Positions 21,495 to 32,949 of a DNA stretch of 43,633 nucleotides are shown here, piece by piece (position 1 is the first letter of the stretch; every line of letters begins with the position of its first letter). Both the position numbers and the translations under genes were made by a program. The notes below the pieces were generated by a model. That model saw only the letters and a list, made by a program, of their open reading frames with translations, was not told where the DNA came from and did no database searches. Origin of the DNA: Diplocarpon mali (lineage: Eukaryota; Ascomycota; Leotiomycetes; Helotiales; Drepanopezizaceae); contig JAENRP010000359.1 in assembly GCA_024741835.1 (NCBI GenBank), positions 1 through 43,633 of the forward strand, read 5' to 3'.

Positions 21495-21944
21495 ATGAAA
21501 ATCTCTAACCTCGCCGCTCCTCTTGTGCTGGCCATTGCCACAGTCGACGCCAGATCAATCCTGGTTAGCCTCTGCAAGGAAGTAGACCTAAAAAGATGCA
21601 TACCTTTCAGAGTAAAGCCAGCAACATGCAGTACGTTTCCTCCCGAGTCTAGCACAAGCGTGTGATACTCTACGGTATATGACTGACAACACGAAAGGCT
21701 CCGCGGTAGACATGAACGACTTAGCCAAATCTCTCCAGGTCGATTTCGGAACATGTAATTTTTATGCGTAAGTCGTGTATTCCTAGCAATTATATTCAAT
21801 GAATAGTACCTTGCTGATACTGTGATGTGAAGAGACCAGGATTGCAAAGGTTACGCTGAAGAAATTTCCAACGATACCGACCTCTCTAAGTCCGGTCAGC
21901 TGAGTGGGAAAATCACATCTTTCAATTGTAATGGAGCACAATGA
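21495..21944 (+). CDS. Small secreted six-cysteine protein, three exons
   Basis: Spliced model: exons 21495-21630, 21698-21767 and 21833-21944; introns 67 and 65 bp. Donors are GTACGT and GTAAGT; intron 1 has CTGAC 15 nt before its AG, intron 2 has GCTGAT. The three exons fit only in this phase (1, then 2) and give 105 residues and a TGA stop. Residues 1-19 form a signal peptide (MKISNLAAPLVLAIATVDA). The mature part has Cys at 27, 35, 45, 65, 73 and 101, enough for three disulfides, and two similar halves: VSLCKEVDLK at 24-33 against CNFYADQDCKG at 65-75, the latter ending in ITSFNC. That spacing resembles small fungal secreted proteins with a beta/gamma-crystallin-like two-motif fold, but I do not identify the family. 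A TATA-like TATATAGAGG lies near 21397. It sits between the RIP block and the first housekeeping gene, a usual place for effector-like genes; role is unproven. Confidence 0.72.
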
Positions 21945-22462
21945 AACTCAAGGTACCTGGAATGAGGTAGTTGGTAGGCATGTCGAGGAAACTGAGAAGG
22001 AATGGTTATCGGGTGATGCCGAGGGCGCTGCCTGGTATGGCACAGTCATGATTTCTGCTTTCAACCTCTAGTTGACTCAGTCGACATGGTTTATTCTCTT
22101 CTGGTCTAGAATACTCTCACTCCAGAGCCATCTAGCAGGTACTTTTGTGTTGCGAGCACAGCACTAATCCACATCGGCATCAAGTAAAGGAAAGACATGT
22201 TCACTCAATCGCTCATGCACGTCTACTACTGTTGCCCATTCCTACCCTAATTGCTACAAATTCCCGCCTACCCAACCGTGCGTTACGCTCATGGTAAAAT
22301 GTATTCATGCCCCGCTCGCTTGCTATATTCACGGCATAACGCTTCATGCCCGTGGAAATCAAACCGATTCCATCCCCAGGCTCTGCGCCTCACTCCAAGG
22401 AAAACAGAAAGAAACAATGATTCGCTATGCCTCTTGAATCCATACACATCTAGAATGTAACA
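21945..22462. other. Tail-to-tail intergenic region
   Basis: 518 bp between the ends of the secreted-protein gene (+) and the glucosyltransferase gene (-). It should hold both 3' UTRs. I see no further gene; short frames here are shadows. Confidence 0.6.
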
Positions 22463-25400
22463 TCATGCTGGTACGTCTTTGGGAAATAAACCACTGCCTC
22501 CGCATGCTCTGCTTTCTGAGCTCTCGCAATGCTGGATGCCTGCCAGGAGGCCGCTCTGCGCTAGTGAGTCCCAGTCGTGGATCCGCTTCGCCAGAACAGG
22601 ATCATTCTCATCACCAATGAATGTCCAACTCTCTTCGGGATCCTCTGCTAAATCTTCTGTTGACTTGCCATCTCTCCGTTTGATTAGTGACTTGGCGTAT
22701 TCGAGATCGCGATAAATCGATTGGATTGCTGTGTCAACACCATGTTCCTAGCAATAGTCAGTATTTGCATGGTCCAAAGTGCAGATTACTTACGCTTCTG
22801 ATTGTCTCCCCCAGTACTTTGGCTTTGACAATCATTCTCTGGCTATTGCACGCCTCCCACATTGCTCTTGAGAAGGAGCTGACATTGAGTTTCTTGAGGT
22901 AGATGCCAACTCCTAAATCCTGGACGCGGGATCCGTAGAAGTATTGGTCCCCAAAGAATGGCTTGATGATCGTGGGAATACCGGCTCTGAGACTGGCGCC
23001 AGTAGTTCCCGAGCCACCGTGATGAGCAGCCGCATCGATTTGCTTGAAAAGCCAATCATGAGGAGCGGATTTGATCAGATGAATTTCCGCAGGTAAAGGC
23101 TCTTCAACGACATTGACATTCTTCGTATCAAGGCGATCAGACCATCCTTTCGATAAGATACATCGGACATCTGCTTTCAAGACTGATTGCACGATGGTGT
23201 TGGTCATTGCCGCTGAGTCCTGAACGACAATCGATCCGAATCCAACATACAAGATCTTCTTCCCGTCATCGCGTGCCTTCCTGATGAAATCAGTAAGCTC
23301 TTTTGGCGGTGTGTAGACGGTCCCTTCATCGAGGAACCAATATCCTGTTACACGAATCCAATCACTGTAATCGAGCGGTGGTACAACAACAGCTGGACTG
23401 AAGTTATAAAGAAACGGGACCTTGTTGGGCTGCATCTTTTCGAGGTTTGTAGCTTGGAGTCCCAACTCTTTCCGTCTCCATCTGTTGACTTGTCCGGCTA
23501 TAGCCTTCCAGAAGACGTTGTCAAACATAACGTATGTGATGTAGTTATATGCACCACCCATCTTGTGATCCGGCACTGCGAATGCGTGTGGATATGCACG
23601 AGTCCTAGTCCAAGGCATGGAGAAGGCTCGGAAATAGGGAATCCCCAATGCCTCAGCAATGTGAATCCCGCCCATGGCACTCGGGCTTTCGATCAACAGG
23701 TCTGTGTCCTGGCAGCCAGCCCAAGCGGAAGTGAGGAGTTCATCGATCCATCCACGGAATTTAGAAGATGCCTCTCTGAGAAAAGAATAAGTGAACATGC
23801 CATTCTCGACACAGATTCGCATGAGTTCCGCAGGATCGCCATCTACTGGCGCAAAAGCAATTCCATGACCCTCGATCCAGTCTTTGAACTCAAGATGAGT
23901 CGCGATCTTCGTTCGGTGGCCCTCCGCCATCAGGCCTTTGCAAAGAGCGATGTAGGGCTGGACATCTCCACGTGAGCCGATAGTCAAGCAAGTAACTCGA
24001 AGAGACTCTGTAGGCTTGAAGTTCAGGATAGAGGCTCGGGGGTCATCGAATAGTATTGGCGGCCCTTCTGTTTTTGCCTCTCCCGCTGTCTTTGGTATCT
24101 TGACCTCATGTTCCGCGAAGCCCCCCATACGAGCCTGTTGAAGAGATTTATGCTCAGCACTAGCGTTTTGCGCACTTTCCTTCTCCTCCATAGTCAACAA
24201 CCCGGATTCTCTCAGGTACCGCATTGTTTCCAGATTTTGAAGCAACGTTATGGCGCAGTCATCCCGGGTGTCGACGTGTGGGAATTCGAAAAATAACTCC
24301 TCGTGACCTCTAATTACAACAACCAGCCCAGAGTACCCAAAACGGAATCCCTTCTCCTTGTCAACGTTCTCGATATCCTTCAGAGGAAGGATAAGCTTGG
24401 TGCGGGTACCCGGTAGAAGACTTCGAAAGCAAAATGATCTGTCACTGACGTAGATTTTGCCATACAGAGGCAAAACACGATGTAAAAAGCCAAAATATGA
24501 CGCCTGGAGCTTCTCAGTCGCAGGAAGAGCAAAATGCTCGCGGAACCGGTCTCCGTATGCCACGGTCTGATCATCATCATCATCTTCCATGTCATCATTA
24601 GGAGAGAGACCCTGCGGCTCATCGTAGTGCTTCTTCCCTCCTTTCCACATGCCTGAAACTTTCTCGACGTATCCCATAGATTCAGTTGCCAACAGAGTGC
24701 TCATACGCTTTGAGTGTCGGTTAAGATATCCTGCAAGGCCTGCTGCTCGCTGTAGAGGATATGCTCCGGCTTTTACGAGGCTTTGTAGTGTTGGTGCCGA
24801 TACAGATGGTTCAACTTGACTAGCAGCAGACCCTTCCACAGAGCCTGTCGTGGTGGTGTAACGCGGCTTCGGCGGCTTCATTTCTGAGCTGACTGTAACA
24901 CGAGATGGTGAATCAGAACGCGGAACGTCGTTATTGTATTCAGGACCGCGTCTACCACTTGCTGAAGATGAGCGCTGAATAGTTGGCGAAAGGAACACGT
25001 CAGATCCCCTCAGTATTTGACTTGCAGAGGCTTGGGTATCGTCACTTGCAGAGAGTACAGCTGCAGAGGACCCTGGTTCTTCTAGGGAGTTGACAAATGA
25101 ATCGGACGAGCCTTGTTTCTCTGACTGTCGTCTTTCACCTAGGCGGTGTTGGCTAGAGCTTCTTCTGCTTACACTAACACTAAGACTAACAGCGCCATCC
25201 ATGTTCATTCTGCTAATGTCAACACTTCGTCTGCCGAAATTCTTGAGGTCCATGCTTCTTCGGAGCGCATCAGAACTTGCTCGGCTAATCTCTGTACTGG
25301 CGCGAGGACTATTTGCCCCAATGGGAGAAATAGTAGCTCTCACGCTCTCTTCTAAAATTGGTTTTGTAGTTCGTATTGGTGGTGGTGTGTGATGCTGAGG

Positions 25401-26963
25401 TCGTCTTCCTCTAGGTTTTTGTGAAGACGTCCGTTTAGAAAGGCCAATACTATGTGATCTAGGACTTTGAGCGCCATCTAGGGTAGGAGAGATCAGTACG
25501 TCTTCTGAAATCTGCTGAGCAGTCGTATCTTCGACCAATATTCGTAGAACGTTCAAAGCTTCCTTTCCGAAACTAAAGAATGAGAAGAAGTACTGGTTTT
25601 GGTCAGCGGCAGCAAATATTGCATAGGACTGCTACTGACTTCGTCAATTGCGTAGGTTTCGTCATTGTCAATGACTCGGATCTTACAGGTATCTGCAAAG
25701 TCAATGATTTGACTGTCCTCGATATCGATGATATTTTCAATCGGCAACGAGATCTTGACACTGTCTCCTTCATTGTGCGACCGGAAAATAATCTTCTGGA
25801 GTGATTTGACCCATTCTTTAGCACTCGGTACGCTATCAGCCTTGAAGTTGAAAACCCTTTGATGAGTGACAAGCGTGAAGTGTGTAGCGTCTTTCTCCTT
25901 GTCCACCACGGTTGCCGAGATTCCGTATCGTAAGTCGATATTACCGCTTGGGAAGTATAGGTCTGACGGGTCCGAATAGTAGGATAGTACGTCATCCTTG
26001 AGCCGGAACCAATAGCGGTTGTATTTTGGATTTCGCCGACCAGATTTGGATAGATACCCAGACTTGACTACTTCATTCTAGGGGAAGTCAGCCAGGCAGC
26101 CCCAAGATTCGAAGGTGTGCAGCACCTACAGATTTCTTGGGTAAATATGCATAAAAACAGATGTGCCTTGTTGTAATGTACATGTAACCTTGGAGTAAAA
26201 CACTCTTTAACAGCCAGCATGGATATTCTAAAAGAGTTAGCAAGCGAATGCTTCAAAACTCGCTGCGACATGGCGGAGTTTCTGGATCTCCCCTACATAT
26301 CTTACCTTCTATAACATCTTCTGCGACTTCAAACTCGAAAATGTCCATCAGCTGCTTCGCCAGCGTGCTAGACGCTGGCTCTTCAGCCACTGCGCCTTCT
26401 CTCACATGGCCGAGCCGTGGAAGATCGGAGCTAGGTCGCATGGATAGCTCTGCCCTTGCTTCCAGCATTCGGCTCATTACCATCGAATCTCTCGGCGTTC
26501 CATGTGTGGCCGACGACTTGGGGGTAACAGCTTCAGAGGAACGGTTGGGCGAGACTTTCGACTTGGACTTGGACCCGAGCTGTGACAACGATTGCAGAAG
26601 CTTGATCTCCGAGAATTTTCGTCGATGATTCCTATCTGGTTTGGCAGGTAATTTCCCCTTTCGCGTCCGATCTACCTGCAGCTCGGAGGTGAGTGATGCT
26701 GGCGGTTCCCTCGAGTCCTCGTCATCGCTGGATTGCCCATCGAATCTGGCATTGAAGTCGACCTGGGACCCAGCTGCTGCAATCATGCCGAACACAGACT
26801 GGTTCATGTAAGCATTGCAGCCGTGGAGAGCAGTACAGTCCTCGTCCGCGTCGTCGCCATCTCGGAAGCGCTCTGGGATCTCCATTGTGACCTGGCGATC
26901 CTCCTTTCTATTCTTCGTCAACTTACGCGCCACGCGCTTCTTTAAGTCCTCCTCTGGCACCAT
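22463..26963 (-). CDS. ATG26: Sterol 3-beta-glucosyltransferase (ATG26/UGT51 type)
   Basis: Transfers glucose from UDP-glucose to the 3-beta-hydroxyl of membrane sterols; the family acts at membranes through PH/GRAM lipid binding and is needed for pexophagy in some fungi. Exons (minus order): 26963-26306, 26227-26130, 26077-25640, 25592-22794, 22747-22463; introns of 78, 52, 47 and 46 bp, with CTGAC branch points where seen. Product about 1425 aa, normal for filamentous fungi. Order: disordered N-terminus with [14 protein letters not shown] near residue 60; first GRAM spanning exons 1-3 ([20 protein letters not shown] near 219-238); PH ([20 protein letters not shown], from about 256); long Ser-rich linker; second GRAM near 745-850; glycosyltransferase from [11 protein letters not shown] (about 930) to [15 protein letters not shown] (about 1254), the UDP-sugar site. 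Start: ATG 26963 in CACCATGG; the frame stays open upstream to 27080 but only from a GTG, so a further 5' exon is possible. Tandem with CMR1. Confidence 0.92.
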
Positions 26964-27739
26964 GGTGACTTGTCGTGACCTCAAGGTAACGGCCTCTGCA
27001 CGGCGGTGGTGAGGGAGGGTGAGGTTCACCAAAATCTCGTATTTGTGGTTGTTATCGATAAGCCTTATTGCTAGCCTCACTTTGGACCGCTCAGCGGGGA
27101 TCCTGCTCAGCTCGATGGCAGGCAGCTAACTTCCTCGTACCGTATCCGAGAACCAACCGCAGTCACATGCTTAGTATAGCTAGGAGGAAAGGTCAGAAGA
27201 TGTTGGGAGATTCAGTATCGGATTTCAGATTATAGTCACGTTGCACCTTGCGCACGCATACCAGGAGATTGGATACCTTACAGAGTTAAAAACCCAGGCA
27301 TGCGCTTTAAGCGTAGGCCTAGTTTCACTGTATATGTATGTATATTGGGTGAGTGTGGGTACTTTTATAAGGTTTGGGTCGGTTCTCGTCCCGAGTCGGC
27401 ATTCAGATGCATCTTGTCAGCACGGCTGGCATAGCGGCTTCTGCCAAATAACCAGGAGCAGAACCGTAACTATTCACCGCATACACTCTTTTCCCGACGG
27501 ATAATTCGTCCAGGCGCGTATGGCGATCTGCAATAAAAGCGACTGGCTACAAATCTCAGGTCGGTGCAGAGCCTAACGTGCCCGAATCTCCCGAAAACCT
27601 GGTCACCCGAGCCAGCCAGAACGCCGAGATGCAGCGGTAAACAAAAGCAGTCATGACACTGCCAGCAAACTCCCAACTTCATCATACTCCCTAGAGTCGA
27701 GATACCAAGCAAAGCGTATAAGCCAACACACCAGAACTT
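26964..27739. promoter_or_regulatory. Intergenic region: 5' side of ATG26, 3' side of CMR1
   Basis: 776 bp between two minus-strand genes. Holds the CMR1 3' UTR and the ATG26 promoter/5' UTR. GTGAGG at about 27075-27080 could be the donor of a 5' UTR or coding intron ending at ...GTGCAG near 27000. No other gene is seen. Confidence 0.45.
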
Positions 27740-29441
27740 TTACATCCACAGGCAGAGCTTTCCACTGGCAGTTCCACCCGCAACCCAATCCTTGGAAGGA
27801 TGGAAATGCGCAACAGCCGGGACTGCCGTTATTCCCTCTCCACTTAATTGTGCCAACTGTTCTCCGTCTGAGCTATACACGTCCACAAACCGGTTCATAT
27901 TCCCTATCGCAAATTTCTGTATACCGTCTTCCGGTCTCTCTTGCCACTGCGGCTTCAGAATGGTGACCCAGCGTCCGGTCTGATTATTATGCTTGATGAT
28001 GGAAGATGGTTCCATGGCTTCGATTTCGAGCTCATGACCAGGCTTGAATGAACCTGCTTCGGGGAAGGAGTGTATCTTTATAGTATCGTCATATGATGAT
28101 GTTGCAACCTGACCTCCGGCAGAGAAAGAAGCATGAGAAACCGATAGTCTAGATGTATGTTCGCCCAAGAGCGCCGGAACTGCTTCTGAATTAGCATCAC
28201 CGGCTCAAGATTGCGACATACACATATTCCATATCCTGGGAGGAATAAAGTCCGATATCACATACCCCTTGATTCCCCTTTTCCTTTGATGCTCCGCAGG
28301 TCCCAGATCTTCAACGTCCGATCCAACGAAGCTGTTGCAAACAAATGCGGATACAATGGATGGCACGAGAACCCGCCAAGTTTCTTGTCTGTAAGTTGAA
28401 ATATCTCGGCATCGGCAGGCTTGGTCCGTAAGTCATGTCTACCAAACGAGCCCTCAAGTGTAGAGAAGTAGAGAGTGTTCGGATCCGAAGAGGGCATCGA
28501 TATACAGGAGATAGGCAACTCCTCGCCTGTTGATGCAGGTGCAAAAACCTCGACAGCCAAGCCTTTCTGCAAGTCAAACTTCCTGACTGAGGAATCATAT
28601 GAAGCCGAAAACAAAGAATTTCCATCCGCCGGGAATGCAAAAGAGGTAATGGTCCTAGAGTGTAGCTTCAGAGCTGTAATTGCTGGCTCTGGAGTATCGC
28701 TTTCCTCGTCATCATCTGCATTGTCCTCGGCTTTGACTTCTGGGCCAGTTTGTGACGCATCGAAGATACCCATGTTTCCCATCTTGTCGCCTGCAAATAT
28801 GAGTGCCTTATCCTGCGAAGGATGGAAGCCAAGTGAGTAGATGCGTTCAGGGGTAATTTTGATTTCTATGATTATCACTCAGCATAGGTCTTTTAACTGA
28901 AGTGTTGAAGAGGCTCACGGTTAGGTTCGTAACAATCGTACAGTTCTAAACCGCTCATTTTCTCTCTCAGTGCCTTCAAACCCTCGTCCGTAGTCTCTTT
29001 CACATCATCCTCGCTAAAAGTTCGTACATTGGGTTGTGCTCCCCTCATAATTCCAGACAGGAAACCTTCATCTTTGCTGAATTTCTTCCCATCAACAACA
29101 ATGTCATTGAAGTTCAGTTCTCCAGAAACCCGCTGCTTCTTTGATTTTGCCTGCTCCGCCGCAAGTTCATACTCCACCTCTGCTTTCCGCTTCTGCGTCT
29201 CGCTGTCTGCATCGATCCCGGCCAGTCGCGAACTCGCTCGCCTGGGACGTGTCACCTCTGTTTTCACAGGAGTGGTCTTCTTCCGTGGCGCGGTAGGTCT
29301 TGTTCTACCCAGCGATTTGGGCGCAATTTTCGCTGCTGCTGTTGAAAGATCCTTTACGATTGCTTCATTGGTGGCAATATTTGCAAGCCGGCTCCGCTCG
29401 AAAGCACTCATTCCTTCATTGTCATTCTTTACAGGCACCAT
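27740..29441 (-). CDS. CMR1: WD40 DNA-damage-binding protein, CMR1 type
   Basis: CMR1 family proteins bind chromatin and UV-damaged DNA and gather at intranuclear quality-control sites under replication stress. Exons (minus order): 29441-28919, 28865-28266, 28185-27740; introns of 53 and 80 bp, phases 1 and 1. Product 522 aa, usual for the family. The N-terminal about 180 residues are charged and basic ([20 protein letters not shown] at 11-30; two RPRR-like basic patches), then come WD repeats: [77 protein letters not shown], and a last blade ending LCLWM-stop. The family usually begins with an MS-x-FE start, so ATG at 29411 may be used instead of 29441. Divergent from the Mtf2-like gene. Confidence 0.92.
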
Positions 29442-29742
29442 TTTTCAAAAGTACCGAATAGGGGCCGAGTAAATGAGTCTGAATGAAGGGACGTTCTGAA
29501 TGTGAAATCGCTGAGGTCAATCACGCAGGGATCCGCGTCGCGACACACGAGACCACGCGACTGTATTACGGAGCAAAGAAACTCCAGCTCCGGCTTTAGT
29601 AGTTCGGGAGCATCCTTGCTCCATATTTTCATTGCCCAACCTCGAGCCCTGGACCTTCTAACATCATCCAAAATTCCTGTCAACAACCATTCGCTACTCA
29701 TCATCCCATGCTGCTGTGAAAAGCGAACTTCATACTACCAGT
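29442..29742. promoter_or_regulatory. Shared bidirectional promoter, CMR1 and Mtf2-like gene
   Basis: 301 bp separates two divergent start codons, so both promoters must lie here or overlap the 5' ends. No clear TATA box. The sequence is of ordinary composition. Co-regulation is an inference from geometry only. Confidence 0.5.
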
Positions 29743-31629
29743 ATGTTCGCCTCCAGGCCTGTGTTCGAAGCTGGCTCAGCTACAGTGTCCAAGATGTCAA
29801 CATCATTGCCTTTCCTCTACCAGACCAAGACTATTTCCAGCTGGAGTTTGGCAGGAAGTAGTTCTATGTGTAGACCCAGGCACCGAGGTTTTACACTTCG
29901 CAGGAATTTCAGTAACTCAATCCGAGACTCGACAAGCGATCAGCAAGCCTCAATCAAAGCACCAGAGCCAGGCGCTCCACCGCCCAAAAAAGAACTTGTA
30001 ATAAGGAGAACTACAAACATCCATGGCCCTGAACCACGATTTGGGGCCACTGGAATAGGCTCAACAGAGCACTCAGAGCCAGATCTCCAGTCTTCCGGAA
30101 AATTTCCCCGCGTCAGAAAGTTTTTGCGGAGGACAGTTGGAGAGACTTCGGAGCCAAGCTATGGTTCCCAGAACTCTGACCAGCGACCTGAAAGTGATGG
30201 ATTGCCGGAACAGAAACCACAATATATTGCCCTCTCGAGACGAACAAGTGAGAACGATTTTGACTTTAAAGATTCAAATGAATTTGACAAAGATATCAAT
30301 GACGAGGAGATGTATTCGACTAGAAAACCGCTGGATGATATCCAGAAATTTTCAGGAAAACGCAGGACTCGCGACTCAACAATCACCGAGTCGGAGAGGG
30401 CGGCATTCCAAAAAATCTTCTCGGACATATTTGAGAGATCCAAGCGTACAGGCTCCAACCTAGGAGCTAGTAACGACGGAACTTTTGAGAGTAGCGACAA
30501 GTACAACGAGGGGTCTGACAAATCATCACCGGGCCTGACTGAGACGGATGACAGGTTCAATATCCAAAAAGATTCCAAACTGAATGCCAAACTAAAGCTG
30601 AATCACATTCTGTCGATGGCTATGCAAAGGACTGTCCAGACTCGAGCGCAGATGGAGGCAGCTATTGAGAAATACCCACCCCCCCTCCAAGCAGCTGCTG
30701 CAAAGGCTATGGGGTATGTCGAAGGAGAAATGGAACAGCAGTCGCAATTCAGTCGAGGATTATTGGACGCGGAAGAGCTAGAAACGCTGAGAGGACCCGA
30801 GCGAGCTCGAGTGGAGGGTCTCATGAGTGCCGCAAGTACCGACTTTGAATTAATGGAGATCATGGAGAAGGAAGTGTTTTCCTTGATCTCGAAATTGGGG
30901 TTAGGCGATACTCAGACAGCACAACCTGTAGTCCAACACTCTGAAGCATTGCCTCGAAAAAAGAAACCCAAGGGCTGGAAAAAGGCCGAGCTGAGGGCTT
31001 TGAGAGAGCAGAAAGCTTCAAAGGCGAAGGGGAAACCAGCGGAAATACAAGAAGCTACGCCTCCTAACACCTCAACTGGCGGTAATTTTGGAACAGGTGT
31101 ATCGTCGGAAACTGCGCTTCCTAGTACTACAACTGCTGGTGACTTGGAAAGAGGCGTGTCGCCACTCGCCTTGTATGGTCCTTTGTACCCATCTTACCTA
31201 CTTTTTGGGCTTCGTCTCCTCGATCGCTCTTTCGCCAAACCGTCGCCTCTTACTCTGTCTATCCTCCCCAAGATCAAATCCCTGGGATTTATATCCCACG
31301 TTTTGGGTGCAAGTACTCAGTTCTACAATGAGCTTCTTCGCATATATCGATACCGGTATGACGATCTCAGTGGTATGCGCACTCTGCTGAATGAGATGGA
31401 GCAAGCTGCTTTGGATTTTGATAAAGATACCTTCTTCATCGTCTGCGATGTTGCCGATCTACAGTTCTCTATATATCGCGGAGATAAAGGAAGCACGATG
31501 AAAGCCTTGTGGACAATGCCGGAGTTTGCGCACACTAACGGTCCAAGAAGTTTCAGAAATTGGAAGCGGAGGATCTGGCATGCTGTTCACGAAAAGGAGC
31601 AACAATCTAAAGCTCAACACGGCCTCTGA
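29743..31629 (+). CDS. Predicted mitochondrial protein with Mtf2-like C-terminal domain
   Basis: Single exon, 628 aa. Start is ATG 29743; the frame is open further up but only from a GTG at 29716. The first 60 residues are rich in Ser/Arg with few acids and contain RGFTLRRNFSNS, a typical matrix-targeting and cleavage region. Residues 60-280 are polar and probably disordered. A conserved helical block follows: LNHILSMAMQRT and AAIEKYPPPLQAAAAKAMGY (about 285-325). A basic KKKPKGWKKAELRALREQ stretch precedes a low-complexity linker. The C-terminal 140 residues (LSILPKIKSLGFISHVLGAS, FYNELLRIYRYRYDDLSGM, KALWTMPEF) match the fungal Mtf2-like C-terminal domain as I know it. Yeast Mtf2/Nam1 couples mitochondrial transcription to translation; the same role here is inference. 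Confidence 0.75.
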   Translation: MFASRPVFEAGSATVSKMSTSLPFLYQTKTISSWSLAGSSSMCRPRHRGFTLRRNFSNSIRDSTSDQQASIKAPEPGAPPPKKELVIRRTTNIHGPEPRFGATGIGSTEHSEPDLQSSGKFPRVRKFLRRTVGETSEPSYGSQNSDQRPESDGLPEQKPQYIALSRRTSENDFDFKDSNEFDKDINDEEMYSTRKPLDDIQKFSGKRRTRDSTITESERAAFQKIFSDIFERSKRTGSNLGASNDGTFESSDKYNEGSDKSSPGLTETDDRFNIQKDSKLNAKLKLNHILSMAMQRTVQTRAQMEAAIEKYPPPLQAAAAKAMGYVEGEMEQQSQFSRGLLDAEELETLRGPERARVEGLMSAASTDFELMEIMEKEVFSLISKLGLGDTQTAQPVVQHSEALPRKKKPKGWKKAELRALREQKASKAKGKPAEIQEATPPNTSTGGNFGTGVSSETALPSTTTAGDLERGVSPLALYGPLYPSYLLFGLRLLDRSFAKPSPLTLSILPKIKSLGFISHVLGASTQFYNELLRIYRYRYDDLSGMRTLLNEMEQAALDFDKDTFFIVCDVADLQFSIYRGDKGSTMKALWTMPEFAHTNGPRSFRNWKRRIWHAVHEKEQQSKAQHGL

Positions 31630-32949
31630 TGAAGTTTCGGCAGTCAATGGAGACCTTCAGGACCAAACCACTTTCGTGTAGTATAGTAAACTCTACATAA
31701 TCATAGACTGTTATCGTTTCCCAACTCGCACATCATCCGCCTTATTCAGTTTGTGGCTTCCAGCTATTGCCGCCTCCATTATGGTTTTTCGCAAAGTCCT
31801 ACCGAACTCCACGCCGCCAGTGTCTCCTGGTCGACCTTGGAAAGGGTCCTCGCATCCATGTTAACATCCTTAAAATTCTTCTGGTCCAGGACTTGTAAGT
31901 ATCCTTGTTTCAGAGGAGACCTGCCCGGCCGCTCTTTGCCAAGATTACTTCTATTTTACCGCATCAGTGCATCCTCTCTCCTTCGTTCCCTGCCGATCTC
32001 GAGTTATGCACATCGAGCACTTTGCACGCCTCTCTTTCGGTCTAACGCAGGCGGAAAAGAGGACGCGATCCCAGGACTAAATTTGAATACTGTTGCTCTT
32101 AGGATAAAAGCAAGTCCACTGGGAGGATGCATCCGGCTGTAGTGCTTCACAATGCTTTAGATACCTACTTTTTTAGGTTGAAAATACAGGGCAATGGTGC
32201 TAGCTCGCTTCAGCAAGCAGTAAGTACTTTACTTCACAGCGATGCAAGCATGCTTCACCACTTTTACAAACTCTCTCATTTCATGTGCGAGCAAGTTATT
32301 TTTTATGCACAACGTATCAATTCTATCATGTTATCCTATTTTCAGCACGGTATTCAACTATTCTTTTGAAGATTTTAAAAGCATAAAACATGAAATGCGT
32401 GTGAAGTATGGGACCAAATTGCAATAGTTCAAGACTAAAGAAATGCAAATGACACAAAATCAAGCTCGCCGGACCTTTATTTCTCCCGAAATATCGATGC
32501 GTCTGCATATACGCACAAAACTCCCGGTGATCGACTGAAACGTGTTGCTCAAAGGGGCGTGGCGGCGATATCGTCCCTTTCCTCTCCTCGGCTTCCTTCT
32601 TCGCCCGCTCACGTTGCTATTCCTCCAGCATGTTATCCTGGCTGTTCCTAATCGTGGTACGATTACTGACAGCCACGCATTTTTTCTCATCTCCATTGTC
32701 GTGGATATGCTCGCGTGTAATGGGGACTCTACATGAAGGAAGCGGTCTTCTTTTGCTCGTCCGGCTCAATTCTTGTGGCGTGTGATCATCGTCATCCGAG
32801 AGCAGACTCACTACTCAAGGCATAACCGTGGCCTTGAATTCTGAGGGCGTTTTGTAGCGACCAGTACTCGTGGTCTGTATAGTTCGAGCCAGGCTTCACG
32901 CAAAGAAAGCCCCCGAGGTAAGAGAGACACTACGATCGACGCCCGTTGC

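Noticed and set aside
21422..21847. 141-codon minus-strand ORF opposite the secreted-protein gene
   Set aside because: Antisense shadow: it covers exons and introns of the spliced plus-strand gene without any domain, while the plus strand has signal peptide, splice signals and closed phases.
31753..32142. 129-codon plus-strand ORF after the Mtf2-like gene
   Set aside because: It starts at TTG, is pyrimidine-rich throughout, and no frame carries protein-like sequence for more than about 26 codons. Kept only as a remark in the gap entry.
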